A stretch of 64,000 nucleotides of DNA from Platanthera guangdongensis (lineage: Eukaryota > Streptophyta > Magnoliopsida > Asparagales > Orchidaceae), in NCBI GenBank assembly GCA_039583875.1, contig CM077158.1, forward strand, positions 236,398,453 through 236,462,452, written 5' to 3'. Shown here piece after piece: positions 10,458-21,812 of the stretch (its first letter is position 1; each line of letters opens with the position of its first letter). The notes under the pieces are model-generated. The model saw nothing but the letters and a program-made list of their open reading frames with translations, was not told the DNA's origin and did no database searches. A program made the position numbers and the translations under genes.

Positions 10458-13274
10458 CTATTTCAGTTCTGGCTCCTTAATCACTATTCCTTTGCCAACT
10501 TGAACTTTAGCTTGAACAGGAGCATCAGCAACTTCAGCATCAGCAGGCTTCTTGCCTTTCAGATCTTTCTTCTTAAGCTCTTCTGCTTTGATCTTTTGTC
10601 TTTCAAAGTAATGGTATGGCTTTGGAAAGTACTTGCTAGGCTCCAGAGCTGTAGGAGGTAGCTTTCCCATCTTGGCCTTCCTTCTGTATTGGACTATTGC
10701 CTCCTGTCTAGATTCATGTTTCCTCCATTCAGTTTCAGAAAACCATTTGTTCCTGTCTTGAATGTTATCCTTGGCAGCTTTCCAGGCAGTTAATATAATG
10801 TTTCTAGAGGTAGGGCTCCATTGCTCAAAATCTGGTTTTTGTTCAGCTTGTTCCCTAAACCTCTTCTTAGATAATCTGGTTTCCTCTTCAGCTTGCTCCT
10901 TCAAGATGGCTTCCTGTAAAGCTTCAGAGACAGGCTGAACAACTTTTTCAATAATAATATTGTCCTTGCCCCCAGGTGGGCTATACATAGACTGTACATC
11001 ATCATGTATCATGTCAAAATCTGGAGGAGGGTAGATGACTTGAGCCACTTCAGCTTGCTCCCCTCCTAGATAGGCAGGATGAATTCCAGATTCTGCCACA
11101 TTATCATCATCACAAAGAGGAGGATAACCCAGGTAGCTCTGATAGAATTTGATATCCATTTGGCATGATCAGAGCTTGCCTTGACTAACACTCTCTCCCC
11201 CTTTATGACTTCTCTTTCAAATGATCTCTCACATCATCCTTTTGAAATCTCACCTGATTATCCAAGTAATTCACTTCATCTTTGAAGAAAGGTTTTAACC
11301 TTTGGAGTTTGTCAGTTATCAGCTTCTGAGATTCTTGAATGGCAGTCTTAAGAGCAGTGATTTCTTCTAGGAATACTTTGTCAAAATCTGCCTTTGATAT
11401 AGCTGGAGTCTGCCCTGCAGCCAGATTCTTTAGTTCTGTGACAATAGCATTGTGAGATGCAGTAAGGTTGTCATTCATTCTTATCTGATTTTCAAGAACA
11501 TAACCTTGCTTCACAGCTATGTCATCCACCTGTGCTTTTATCTTTTCCTGGTGTGTTGCCAAGTACACCACTGCATTGCCACCCTTATGGAAGCAGTCAG
11601 TCATTTCTTTCTTGTTAAGATTCATCTCAAATCTTATGGATTTAATATCCTGGGCCAGATCAAATTGCAATGATTTCTGTCCTTCATCCACATACTTCTC
11701 TATTGCCTGCCTGTGCTCATCCAGTTTAATTTGCATTGCCACCATTAAAGCACTATAATCAACTGATGGTGTTTGCTGAACTATAGGCTGTGGTGCAATA
11801 GATTGTAGAGCCTTCTTATAACTTTGACTCCTTCTTTTGAATACATAAAGTTTCTGCTTCTTAGCCCTGGTAGCCTCCTCATCTTCAGATGTTGAGGAGC
11901 TGGCAATGTCAACCCTCTCCTTAGGGCTTGGGGGCCTCTTCTCAGTTTCTTTCCTGGCAGGCTCTTCAAGAATTACAACTTGCTCCCCCTGAACTGGAGC
12001 ATTCTCCTCTTCAGCAGCAGTTTCCTTATCAAAATCTTCTTGATCTAGATTTAGAAATAAATCTTCCATGGTGTATTCTTGTTGAGAATGAGCAGGAGAA
12101 AGTCTTGGCTCTTCAACCACTGAATCAGGAACTATTGGAGCTGCAACAGATGTGTCTTCCAAGACAGCATCTGGGACTTGGTTATCTAGCTGAGTTTGCT
12201 GATGAACATCAGACAAATCAGTATCTTCCATAGGAAATTCTAAAGTATTGAGTTCAGTGATTACCTCTAGGATAATGGTGGTTGCTTGTTCACTTTCCAG
12301 TGTAGTGGGTTCATTTACAACTGGAAGCTCCCCCTGGCTTTGATCCTTGTGGATGGGGCTTGCTTGTGGTAGCTCCCCCTGGATCTCAGCATCATCTTGA
12401 GGAGCAGGAGACTTCACAGCAGGTTCTTCTACATTCTCATCAGGTGTGAAGATAACCTGTTCTTCACTTTCAGAGCTGCTAGTGGACTCCTGTGCCACTG
12501 GAGCAGTCTTCCTCTTCTTCTTTGGTGGAATCTCCTTCTCAGAAACTATCTTTTCAGGGGTTGGCATCTCCTTAGACAACACCCTGTCCCATCTGGAGAA
12601 AATCCTTAAATCCATCTTCCTCATATGGTTTATCTTACTTCCAGCAGCTTGTTGTATAACCTCTGGTATGGTACCAGCTAGGTATAGACTTAAAATCCTG
12701 CCCAGGTTGGGCTTCTTCAAGCTTTCTTTGATTTTCTCAAACACTATAACTGACCAGTCTGTGTTTACAGTGAAGATAATCCTGGTCATAACATTGAACA
12801 TAGAGGCAGATATCCGATCATGCCCTCCTGCTTACTGAGAATTACTTTGCCAACTATCTCAGAGAGGAATTTTCCCTGACTATTTATTCCCTTCCTGTTA
12901 AACACAGATCCTATTTTCATTGTAGAATCTAGACTACACCAGGTCAATGCTTCTCTTGTCTTAGAAGCAGTTACTTCATCCTCTTCCTTAGTTCTTGGTA
13001 GCTGCAGAATCTTCCTCAAGCTCTTAGGTGATACCTTCACCTTCTTACCATGAACCCTGGATTTGATCTTGAATCCAGTTTCATCTATCTTAGCTCCACT
13101 TAGGAATTCCAAGACTTCCTTTTTCCAGATCTTTGTTGGCTCTGAGACAAGATATTCTAACCCTGAATCTGCGACTAGGGTTACTACTGTCTTGATTTCT
13201 TGATCGGCATCCTCAAAAGCATTCCGCACCAGCTCGTATCCTTCGTTGACGTTCTCCTCTAGCTTAGGCGCCAT
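10458..13274 (-). pseudogene. env-like ORF region of element C (broken into three readings)
   Basis: This is the extra coding region found after pol in Sirevirus elements; its role is not established. The first reading runs from ATG 13274 (MAPKLEENVNEGYELV) to 12786. The second covers about 12801-11203 and has long acidic, proline-rich and coiled-coil-like parts (about 12400-11300). The third covers about 11159-10458 and is lysine-rich at its end. Comparison with element D shows a missing base near 12820 that breaks the first reading. A second one-base difference lies at the end of the second reading, just before a purine tract AAAGGGGGAGAGA (about 11192-11204) that D also has. No clear catalytic motif is visible. 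Confidence 0.7.
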
Positions 13275-13307
13275 TAGGGTTTGTAGAATTTGTCTTGAGA
13301 GAAGAGA

Positions 13308-13760
13308 GGTATCGACACAGAAGTTTGGTCTCGAAACTTTGAAAGCGTGTCGACAAACTAAGGCAAAACCCTATTTATACCTTCCTAAATTTGAAGATGA
13401 ACAGGCGGGACAGCTAACTTAAGTTGTGTCGACACTGGCAAAAAGTGTCGACACTGACTTATAATGTCTCAACACATATGTGTCGACACAAGTTTAGTCA
13501 ACAGATTATATGTGTTGACACTTGTTTATGTGTCGACACCACTTTACTCGACATTTAGTCGAGACTTTACTTAGAAAATACTGAGTAAATACTAAGTGTC
13601 GACACCACCTTGGTTGTGTCGACACCTACTTATCATGTGTCGACACTAATATTCTGAAGTGTCGACACCAATTTCCTAGATGTGTCGACACCTTTTTCCT
13701 GAAGTGTCGACACCACTATTCTGTGTCGACACAGATATCTCTATGTGTCGACACCTTTTT
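13308..13760. repeat. GTGTCGACAC cluster in the pol/env spacer of element C
   Basis: Around a dozen copies of GTGTCGACAC and near-variants (GTGTCGACACC, TGTTGACAC, CTCGACA) between the end of pol (13787) and the env-like ATG (13274). It is the same motif as in this element's LTRs, but the spacer is not an LTR copy: the sequence between motifs is different. Confidence 0.85.
13372..13379 (-). promoter_or_regulatory. Putative internal TATA box before env-like ORF of element C
   Basis: TATAAATA on the minus strand (GGTATAAATAGGG), 98 bases before the env-like ATG. The palindrome cluster mostly lies upstream of it, as in the LTR. That it works as an internal promoter is inference, supported by the same layout in B and D. 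Confidence 0.5.
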
Positions 13761-13786
13761 ACTTAGACAATTTCAATACTGTAAAC

Positions 13787-16700
13787 TTACTCTAAGTTTA
13801 TCATTCCTAGTTCAATCTTAAACCTATTGAACTTAGCTTCTTCTAGGGGCTTAGTATACATATCAGCTAGTTGTTCATCTGTTTTAACATATTCAAGTAA
13901 AATATCTTCTCTTTCTACATGCTCCCTAAGAAAATGATATTTAATTTCAATATGTTTTGTTCTACTATGGGATACAGGATTATTAGCTATTGAAATAGCA
14001 CTAGTAGAATCACAGAAAAGTGGAGTTCTACTTACCTGAAATCCATAGTCCTCTAGCTGATGTTGTATCCACAGAAGTTGAGCACAGCAACTTCCTGCAG
14101 CCACATACTCTGATTCTGCAGTGAAGATAGCCACACTTGTTTGCTTTTTGCTACTCCAAGAAATCAGTCTCCCACCTAGGAATTGACAGGTTCCAGTAGT
14201 GCTTTTTTTATCTTCTTTGCATCCTGCAAAGTCTGCATCTGAATAACCTGATAGATCAAAATCCCCATTCCTAGGGTACCAGAGGCCTAGATAAGGAGTG
14301 CCCTTAAGATATCTCAATATCCTTTTGACTGCAGTCAAATGAGACTCTTTAGGGCAGGCTTGATACCTAGCACAGACACATGTAGCATACATGATATCTG
14401 GTCTACTTGCAGTCAAGTATAATAGAGAGCCAACTATCCTTCTATACAAGGTTTCATCTACAGGTTTCCCTGCATCATCCTTGCTAAGAGACATACTTGA
14501 CCCCATAGGAGTCTTCATGGTGCTGGATGAATCCATATCATACTTCCTTATGAGTTCTAGGGTGAACTTGGACTGGCATATGGATAAACCACTCTCAGTC
14601 TGTCTTACTTGGAGACCCCAGAAGAACTTTAGCTCTCCCATACTACTCATTTCAAATTGACTTTGCATTAACTTTGCAAACTTTTTGCAAAGGCTACTTT
14701 CAGTAGACCCAAATATAATGTCATCTACATATATTTGGACTAGTATAACTTTGCCTCTAGATTCCCTAAGGAATAGAGTCTTATCTATTTTCCCCCTTGA
14801 GAACTTGTTCTCAATGAGGAAACTAGATAGGGTTTCATACCAAGCCCTAGGGGCTTGCTTTAACCCATATAAAGCTTTCCTAAGTCTATAGACATGATTA
14901 GGTAAAGTAGAATCAACAAAACCTGAGGGTTGTTCCACATAGACTTCTTCTTTAAGATTACCATTTAGAAATGCTGACTTGACATCCATTTAGTAAACCT
15001 TGAATCCTTGAAAAGTTGCATAGGCCAGGAACATCCTTATGGCTTCCAGTCTGGCTACTGGAGCAAAGGTTTGATCAAAATCAATACCTTCTTCCTGCCT
15101 ATATCCTTTTGCAACTAATCTTGCTTTGTTCTTAATGATGACACCTTGTTCATCCATCTTATTCCTGTAGATCCACTTGGTTCCTATTATATTGTGGTCT
15201 TTAGGTTTAGGAACCAGTTCCCAGACCTTGCACCTCTTGAACTGATTCATCTCTTCTTGCATTGCTTCAGTCCATTGTGGATCTAGAATGGCTTCTTCAA
15301 ACTTCTTAGGTTCAACTTGGGATAGAAAGCTGGAGTAGACTGCTGTATTCAGGTTTCTGCTCCTTGTTTGTACCCTTGTCTTGGATCTCCAATAATCTGC
15401 TCTACTGGATGATCTCTAAGATGTCTATTGGCTGGAGGCATCCTAACTTCTGGTTGAATCTCTTCAGCATCTCCATCATGCTGTACTCCATGAACATCAT
15501 CAGCAATTGGTACATGTAGTTCTCCCCCTGGACAATAGCCACTATCTTCTACTTGCTGTCTTGCAGTAGATTCTTCTTCTAGAGTGAGCTTGTCCATCTT
15601 ATTTGTTAAACCTGTGGGGCTGTATGCACTACTAGACAACTCATTATTAATAAGTTTAGTCTCATCAAATACTACATGTACAGATTCTTCTACAACTTGT
15701 GTAGACAAGTTGTAGACTCTATAAGCCTTACTATTGTTGTTGTACCCAACAAAAATTCCCTCTTGGGACTTGGCAGCAAACTTAGTCAAGTAAGACTTTC
15801 CATTGTTAAGTATGAAGCATTTGCAACCAAAGATCCTGAAGTAGGATAGGTTTGGTTTCCTGTCTTTCACAACCTCATAGGGGGTCTTGTTGAGGCCTTT
15901 AGTTATTGTAGCCCTATTAATAACATGGCATGCAGTATTGACTGCTTCAGCCCAGAAGTATTCTGGTAGTGATGTATCACTTAATAGGGTTCTACCTGCC
16001 TCAATCAAGGTCCTATTCTTCCTTTCAGCAATGTCATTTTGCTGAGGTGTTATAGGTGAAGAAAACTCTTGAAATATCTCAAAGTCTTCACATAGTTTTA
16101 TCATGCTATCAGACTGAAACTCAGTACCATGGTCACTTCTTATTTTGACCACTGTACTATTTAGTTCATTCTGAATTTGCTTGGCAAAGCTATAGAAGAC
16201 ATTAGGTGTTTCAGATTTCTGTCTTAAGAAGAACACCCAGGAAAACCTTGAGTAGTCATCTACAACTACAAAGGTATAGACCTTCCTACCTAGGCTGTGA
16301 ACGGGCATTGGACCAAAGAGATCCATATGCAAGAGGTATAAACACCTCACAGCATCTTTGTTTTCTATGCTTCTAAAGGTGGATCTGGTCTGCTTGCCCT
16401 TTTGACAAGCTGAGCAAATACCATCTTTAACACACTTAACTTGAGGACCATTCCTCACTAACTCTTTGCTAAAGAGTTTGTCAATTGTCTTGTAGTTAAG
16501 ATGAGCTAGCCTCTTGTGCCATTTGACACAATGAAAGATTGTCTCATCAGCTACAAGACACACTTGAGAACCATTGGTCTCACACATAATGTCTAGGCAG
16601 TAGACATTCCTCTTTCTATAACCAGTCAAAATGATCTCTTGATCAGTTGACCTCTTGATATGACAACCATTTTTAACAAATGAGATGCCATACCCTACAT

Positions 16701-16947
16701 CACTTAATTGACTTATACTTATTAGGTTGTGTTTCAACCCTTTAACATAAGCCACTTGAGTAATGGTAACCAAGTTGCTAGAAATGTTACCAAATCCTTT
16801 GATGATTCCTTTTTCAGAACCACCAAAGGTGACTTTTGGACCATCTTTGATTGGAATGTAGTCCTTTAGTAGTCCCCTAGTTCCATTCATATGTCTGGAA
16901 CATCCACTGTCCAAGTACCATATTGGGGCATGGCAACTTGGACTCAC
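13787..16947 (-). pseudogene. pol of element C (protease, integrase, RT, RNase H; one frameshift, one stop)
   Basis: The reading begins after the GCAG site (16948). The protease motif WYLDSGCSRHMNG is at about 16920-16880. The integrase zinc region (HKRLAHLN ... CSACQKGKQ) is at about 16530-16395, and the core has VVVDDYSRFSWVFFL, RSDHGTEF and PQQNDIAERKNR. A missing base near 15370 shifts the frame. The RT reading resumes at about 15262 and is stopped by TAA at 14992-14990, just before [21 protein letters not shown] is at about 14730-14700. RNase H (DADFAGCKEDKKSTTG ... TKHIEIKYHF) ends with TAA at 13787. Apart from these two breaks it is full length, in line with a recent insertion. Confidence 0.92.
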
Positions 16948-16959
16948 CTGCAAAACAGA
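16948..16959 (-). promoter_or_regulatory. Putative 3' splice site at gag/pol boundary of element C
   Basis: On the minus strand the gag stop TAA (16962-16960) is followed by TCTGTTTTGCAG and then GTGAGT, a strong-looking pyrimidine tract plus AG. Gag and pol are in the same frame here, separated only by the stop. Either readthrough or splicing could make Pol; the sequence alone does not decide. Confidence 0.45.
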
Positions 16960-18996
16960 TTAATCAACCTTAGAACCCAAAGTATTCTTGGGTCCTTGGT
17001 ATTTGTTAGTTTGCATTCTGACAAAGCTACCTGCAGGATTTCCTACAGGCAGATTGCTACTCACTTTGGCACTAGCATTGTGCCAACAATCCATTGCAAA
17101 ATGGCCAACTTTGCCACAACACCAACATTCAAACTTATTGTACATTTGCTTAGGTACTGTCTTTGTTGTCTTATCTACAGCTGACTTGTTGAATGTTGGG
17201 GCTTTGCCCTTGGACTTGGACTGAACAGTCCTTGCAGGTCTTGTAAAACCCAGTCCAGTTTTACCTTTGTGATGAATAAATTCATCAATTATGGGTAAAA
17301 CAGACTTAGGTGTAGAAAACCTAGCAACTAATTCCTTTTCCTTCTGAAGATTAATCTCCAAACTCTTAATTTGATCATTCTTAAATAATATAGTTCCCAT
17401 TTGAATCACAGTTATGTGCTTCAATCTGGCTATCTCATTAAGTTTTTGATCAAAAGACTTCTCAAACTCAGTTGCAGCAGCTTTAAGATCAGCAATTTCC
17501 TTTGCCTGATTTTTGTCTAGGGACTTGCTCTTCTTGTAAGATTGCAACAGAACCTTGTATTCATCTATCAACTGATGAATATCTGCTTCAGACTCAGATG
17601 CACTCTCATCATTTGATGAGGATGAATCTGATTCTGTACTGGCACAAGAAACTGAACTGGAAGTTGAACTTTGTACCTTACTGGGTCCTGGCTGCTCCAG
17701 GATTTTGTCACTTTCAGTCAGTGCCATTAGTCCTTGGCACTGACAGTCTTCTTGTTCATAAATAGAATTCATAATCTGCATGAACTCTTCTTCTTCTTCT
17801 TCAGCAAACAGCCCTATGTAAGCCTCAGCATCTGACTCAGTTTCTGAAGAAGAAATATCTGACAGAGTCTTCTCCTTTTTGGCAACAAAAGACTTCTCTT
17901 TCTTGCCTTTGAAATGAGTCTTCTTCCTGTCACTAGACTCCTTTCTCTTCTCTGGACAATCTGCAACAACATGGCCTTGTCTATTGCAGCAATAGCACAC
18001 TATTTTTGAAACAGTTGCCTTGCTAGACTTAGTCCTCTTCCTGTCCTTCTTTGAGGCCTTTTTATTCTGATATAAGTCTTCTTTTCCCTGTGAAGTAGAA
18101 GGCCTTGACCTCCACTGTTTCTTCTTCAAGAACTTCTGAAAATGTCTAGTGAAGGCAGCAAAGTCTTCATCATTTTCACTGCTTTCAGACTTTGTGCTGA
18201 CAGACTCATCTGACTCTGATTCAGCAATCTTTGGAGGTGGAGTTGGTGACTTACATTTGTACCTCCTGGGGGCTTCTGTCTTGAAAGCTACTGTTCTTTC
18301 CTTATGTTCATTTCTTGTTGATTTCTCCTCCTCTTTCCTCACTGTCAACTGCATTTCATATGACAGCAATTTGCCAAACAGTGTAGGTGGAGGAATTTCT
18401 CCCAACTTAGCCATTTCTCTAATGGCACAGATCTTGGTGTCCCAATCTTTAGTTAGGGACCTTAAAAACTTGTCATTGAGTTCATAATTACTGAACTCTC
18501 TACCATAGGACATGAGTTCATTCACTATCCTGTAGAACTTCTTGTAGCACTCAGTTATGCTATCACCCTTTCCTTGTCTAAAACTTTCATACTCTTGATT
18601 TAGCAAGGATTTTCTGTCTTGCCTAACTTCTTCAGAACCCTCCATATAGACAATGAGAGTATCCCACATCTCTTTGGTTGTCTTACAGTGTATTAGATTC
18701 TGAAAAGTGACATCATCTATGACACTTACAATGATGTTTTGAGCCATTTTGTCCATGGTGGCTAGGACAATCTCATCCTTAGTCATTTCAGAGAAATCCT
18801 TTGGTGTTCTCTGATTTGCATCTAGGACTGACACCTTCATGGGCACATATGGCCCTTCCTTTACTGTGATGTAAATTCTTGGGTCTGAGGCCTCCATAAA
18901 CAGCCTTACCCTTTCCTTCCAGATCCCAAAGATCTCCTTCCTACATAGAGGTAGTTTCATGGATCCCAATTCCTTGTGATTTTCAGTGGAACCCAT
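16960..18996 (-). CDS. Gag polyprotein of element C (intact, 678 residues)
   Basis: An open reading frame from ATG 18996 (MGSTENHKELGSMKLPLC) to TAA at 16960. In-frame codons continue upstream, but this ATG fits the start of the Gag homology and follows the PBS by about 90 bases. The N-terminal half carries the copia Gag domain (MEASDPRIYITVKEGPYVPM, about residues 30-50; UBN2-like to about residue 240). There are two zinc knuckles: CYCCNRQGHVVADC near residue 330 and CWCCGKVGHFAMDC near residue 640, with a serine/glutamate-rich region and a coiled coil between them. Element D has the same two-knuckle layout, with the second one decayed. It would package element RNA in cytoplasmic particles. 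Confidence 0.9.
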   Translation of the reverse strand: MGSTENHKELGSMKLPLCRKEIFGIWKERVRLFMEASDPRIYITVKEGPYVPMKVSVLDANQRTPKDFSEMTKDEIVLATMDKMAQNIIVSVIDDVTFQNLIHCKTTKEMWDTLIVYMEGSEEVRQDRKSLLNQEYESFRQGKGDSITECYKKFYRIVNELMSYGREFSNYELNDKFLRSLTKDWDTKICAIREMAKLGEIPPPTLFGKLLSYEMQLTVRKEEEKSTRNEHKERTVAFKTEAPRRYKCKSPTPPPKIAESESDESVSTKSESSENDEDFAAFTRHFQKFLKKKQWRSRPSTSQGKEDLYQNKKASKKDRKRTKSSKATVSKIVCYCCNRQGHVVADCPEKRKESSDRKKTHFKGKKEKSFVAKKEKTLSDISSSETESDAEAYIGLFAEEEEEEFMQIMNSIYEQEDCQCQGLMALTESDKILEQPGPSKVQSSTSSSVSCASTESDSSSSNDESASESEADIHQLIDEYKVLLQSYKKSKSLDKNQAKEIADLKAAATEFEKSFDQKLNEIARLKHITVIQMGTILFKNDQIKSLEINLQKEKELVARFSTPKSVLPIIDEFIHHKGKTGLGFTRPARTVQSKSKGKAPTFNKSAVDKTTKTVPKQMYNKFECWCCGKVGHFAMDCWHNASAKVSSNLPVGNPAGSFVRMQTNKYQGPKNTLGSKVD

Positions 18997-19085
18997 GGTT
19001 CTTGATTTTCTTGAATCTGTACTTGACTTAACCTGAATCTGCCAACAGGATCTCCTCAGACAGTTAGTCCTTTTTGAGTAACCTC

Positions 19086-19097
19086 GCTTTGATACCA
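19086..19097 (-). other. Primer-binding site of element C
   Basis: TGGTATCAAAGC on the minus strand, two bases inside the 5' LTR end (followed by GAGG). It matches the initiator tRNA-Met complement except for an A where G is usual. Element E shares this variant. Confidence 0.88.
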
Positions 19098-19099
19098 CT

Positions 19100-21181
19100 T
19101 GAAAGATATAGTACCTAAACACCTAGAGGGGGGGTGAATAGGTGACCAAATTCTTTTTAACTTTTTATGGCAGCAATCAGTTAATATTACAGAATTCTAA
19201 CTATTTTATCACAGCAATCACGCAGCATACACAGCAAATCACAATCACAGCAGACACAGAGTTTTATAGTGGTTCCCCAAGCATTGGGTACATCCACTTT
19301 CCCCCTTCGCCTATCTAGCAGTATACTAGATTCGGCCAAACTTCTCCACTATCTCAGAACCCAAACTGGTTCCTACACCTCAGGCCCAAGGCCCTACAAC
19401 TCAGCTTTTCCACAAAGCCTACACTCAGCCACAAAGGCCTACACTCAGCCACCCAGGCCTACACTCAGAGATACCAATCTCCTACACTCAGGCTCCCAAA
19501 GCCCTACACTCAGCCTTTATAATTATAGGCTTACAAAAACTCAGATCCAAAGGATCCTACAAGATAAAAATGAATTTACAAAAGATAACTCAGCAACCCA
19601 AAGACAAGAGAGGGGAGTTGTGAGTTTCTTGATGAGTTCTTGGAAGAACTCAGCTGGAATCAATCTGACTTAGCTTTCTTCAAAGCTTCTTGAAAGTAGA
19701 ACTCAATAAGACTGACTCCTTCTGCAGTTGATCCTTGATCTCTGCTTCTTAAGATTCAGACCAATCTGAATCCTTCTTCTCAGCTGGGTTCCAACAGCTG
19801 ATTTCTTGGATGGAGCTCTCTCTCTCCAACTTCTTAGATCTGCACTTGAATCTTCAAGGAATAGCTAGATCTTCTTTGTTGAATAATTTGAACTTTGACA
19901 ACTTCAACAACCTTTTTATCAATCCTCAACAACAACTTTTCTGTAGACTGCATAAGCCTATTTATAGGCCTTCTTCATGGTAACCGGCTGGTCCGGTTCA
20001 TAACTGCTTTCTGACAACTCTGACAAGTGTTGTTGACCGGCTGGAACGGCAGCTGTCAAGTCATCCAGTCAGTTCTTGAAAATGCTGTAACTATCTTTAA
20101 GTGTCGAGACTTTCTGTCTTTAAGTGTCGACACTTATAGACCAAGTGTCGACACATGTTGTCTAAGTGTCGACACTAGTCTACAAGGTGTCGACATAACT
20201 CCTTGTGTTGTAGATTTTGTATCTCGACATTACTTCTTCTTTATGTGTCGACACTGAGATTGAGTGTCGACACAAGTACTTGTACTTCAGTATTTTGCTG
20301 AATTCTTCTAAGTGTCGACACAACACCTTTGTGTCGACACATCTTCATGTGTTGTATCTGTCAAGTGTCGACACTGCTTCTTGGTGTCGACACATGTCTT
20401 CATGTGTTGTATCTGTCAAGTGTCGACACTGCTTCTTGGTGTCGACACATGTCTTCAGTGTTGATACTTGTTGAGTGTCGACACAGCTCCTTGTGTCGAC
20501 ACATTCTTCTTCTTGTTGAGACTTCAGCTGAGTGTCGACACATTCCCATAGTGTCGACACTTGTACTTAGAATAATTTGTTGATCTTGTTGTTCTTCACT
20601 AAGTGTCGACACAGCTCCTTGTGTCGACACTTCTTCTCGTGTTGACTCTTCTGCTAAGTGTCGACACATTGTTCTGGGTGTCGACACTTTCTTCAAGTGT
20701 TGACTCTTCTGTTGAGTGTCGACACATTGTTCTGGGTGTCGACACTTTCTTAGTCTCTGCAGACTTTTGCTGAGTGTCGACACAGGCTCCAAGTGTCGAC
20801 ACTTTCTGGTGTAGACACAGCTTCACTGGGTGTCGACACACCTGTTAAGTGTCGACACAGCTTTACTGGCTTTTCTTCATTGAGTGTCGACACAGCTCCT
20901 TGTGTCGACACTTTCTGTCTGGTGTCGACTCAGCATCCCTGGTGTCGACACAATGACTCCAAGTGTCGACACTGCTTGCCTGGGTGTCGACACAAGTCTT
21001 CTTAAGTGTCGACACTTTCCCTCTGGGTGTCGATACATGGACTTAGAAACTTTTTCATCATTTCCTGCAAATACTTAACCTGCACATGTAACTCAAAATA
21101 CATCAAATACATTTTGATGTATATCATTGAGTTGGGTGAGGCTTCTTCAAATCAGGTACATTTAGACCAATGTACCCGACA
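19100..21181 (-). repeat. 5' LTR of element C
   Basis: The LTR is 2082 bases, the partner of 8097-10182. The palindrome cluster is at 20098-21040 and the TATA box at 19966-19959 (TATAAATA, minus strand). Its left end on the plus strand (TGAAAGATATAG) abuts the PBS. Confidence 0.95.
20098..21040. repeat. GTGTCGACAC palindrome cluster in element C 5' LTR
   Basis: The same array as in the 3' LTR, with a few differences between copies (for example GTGTCGACAT near 20190 and GTGTCGATAC near 21030). Confidence 0.92.
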
Positions 21182-21186
21182 AGAAT
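21182..21186. repeat. Right target-site duplication of element C (AGAAT)
   Basis: AGAAT directly follows the LTR end (CCCGACA on the plus strand); its partner is at 8092-8096. Confidence 0.95.
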
Positions 21187-21315
21187 AAAATTGAATTACA
21201 ATATATCCCAACTGATTTACAAAGGGGAGATATTTTCACCAAGCCTTTGGATGAAAAGAAACACACCTTCTTCCTAAATCAGTTAGGAATGTTAGATGGA
21301 GGAAGTCTTAAATAA
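21187..21315 (+). pseudogene. pol of element B, last part (C-terminus of RNase H)
   Basis: After element C and its target duplication the pol reading resumes exactly in frame (codon AAT ends at 8096; AAA starts at 21187). It shows the typical copia C-terminus, GDIFTKPLDEKKHTFFLNQL, and ends with TAA at 21313-21315. This confirms the C insertion point independently of the target duplication. Confidence 0.92.
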
Positions 21316-21408
21316 TACCCAAGATTTTGAAAGCTTAAAAATTGACCAAGACTAGGCAAACATTCTGATTTTTCTTAGTGTCTAGAAAATTTCTGATCTC
21401 TGAACTGC

Positions 21409-21660
21409 GCTCGACGATTTGCCCCAAGATCGTCGAACGGAGATCGACGATTTCCAAAAATCGTCGAACTGAGTTCAGCGTCTATCAGATAGTATGAACT
21501 ATCTCTTCCGGTCAACGATCGTCGAACGGCGCTCGACGATTATGTTCTATGAACGATCGTCGAACGGAGCTCGACGCTCTCCAATATCGTCGAACGGAGA
21601 TCGACGATGTTGAAGACTCTTCAGATTCCTTTAGAAGCCTCGATCGTCGAACTGAGTTCC
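21409..21660. repeat. CGTCGA/TCGACG cluster in the pol/env spacer of element B
   Basis: Units such as ATCGTCGAACGGAGATCGAC, the half-sites of element B's own LTR, fill the spacer between the pol stop (21315) and the env-like ORF. The frame upstream of the env-like ATG is open through part of it, but that reading only reflects the repeat. Confidence 0.85.
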
Positions 21661-21691
21661 ACAATCTTTCCAATTCTGCGTCGAACCCTAA

Positions 21692-21698
21692 TATAAAA
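21692..21698 (+). promoter_or_regulatory. Putative internal TATA box before env-like ORF of element B
   Basis: TATAAAA, 32 bases after the palindrome cluster and 121 bases before the ATG at 21813. The arrangement matches that in elements C and D. A possible splice acceptor (TTTTTGCAG, ending at 21806) also precedes the ATG by six bases. Confidence 0.45.
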
Positions 21699-21812
21699 CT
21701 CTTTTTTCTCTGTCGTTCTCTTTTGCGCTTTCGATTTCTCTGCAAGAATTTTCTTTCCCTCCAAACAGTTCTACACTTGGTCGTTTTGTTTGTTGAATTT
21801 TTGCAGGTACCC

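Larger units (their letters stand above)
8097..21181 (-). mobile_element. Element C: Sirevirus-type copia retrotransposon, reverse orientation
   Basis: A complete 13,085-base insertion in pol of element B. The LTRs are at 19100-21181 (5') and 8097-10182 (3'), with the 5-bp duplication AGAAT at 8092-8096 and 21182-21186. Read on the minus strand: PBS, gag (open), pol (one frameshift, one stop), palindrome-rich spacer, env-like ORFs, polypurine tract. It is the innermost and so the youngest insertion of the A/B/C nest, and the least damaged full-length element here. Element D is an older relative, sharing LTR ends, gag, pol, spacer and env-like sequence. Confidence 0.96.

Noticed and set aside
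21549..21812. Upstream extension of the B env-like frame as a true N-terminus
   Set aside because: It only translates the palindrome cluster and TATA region. Homology to C and D starts near the ATG at 21813.
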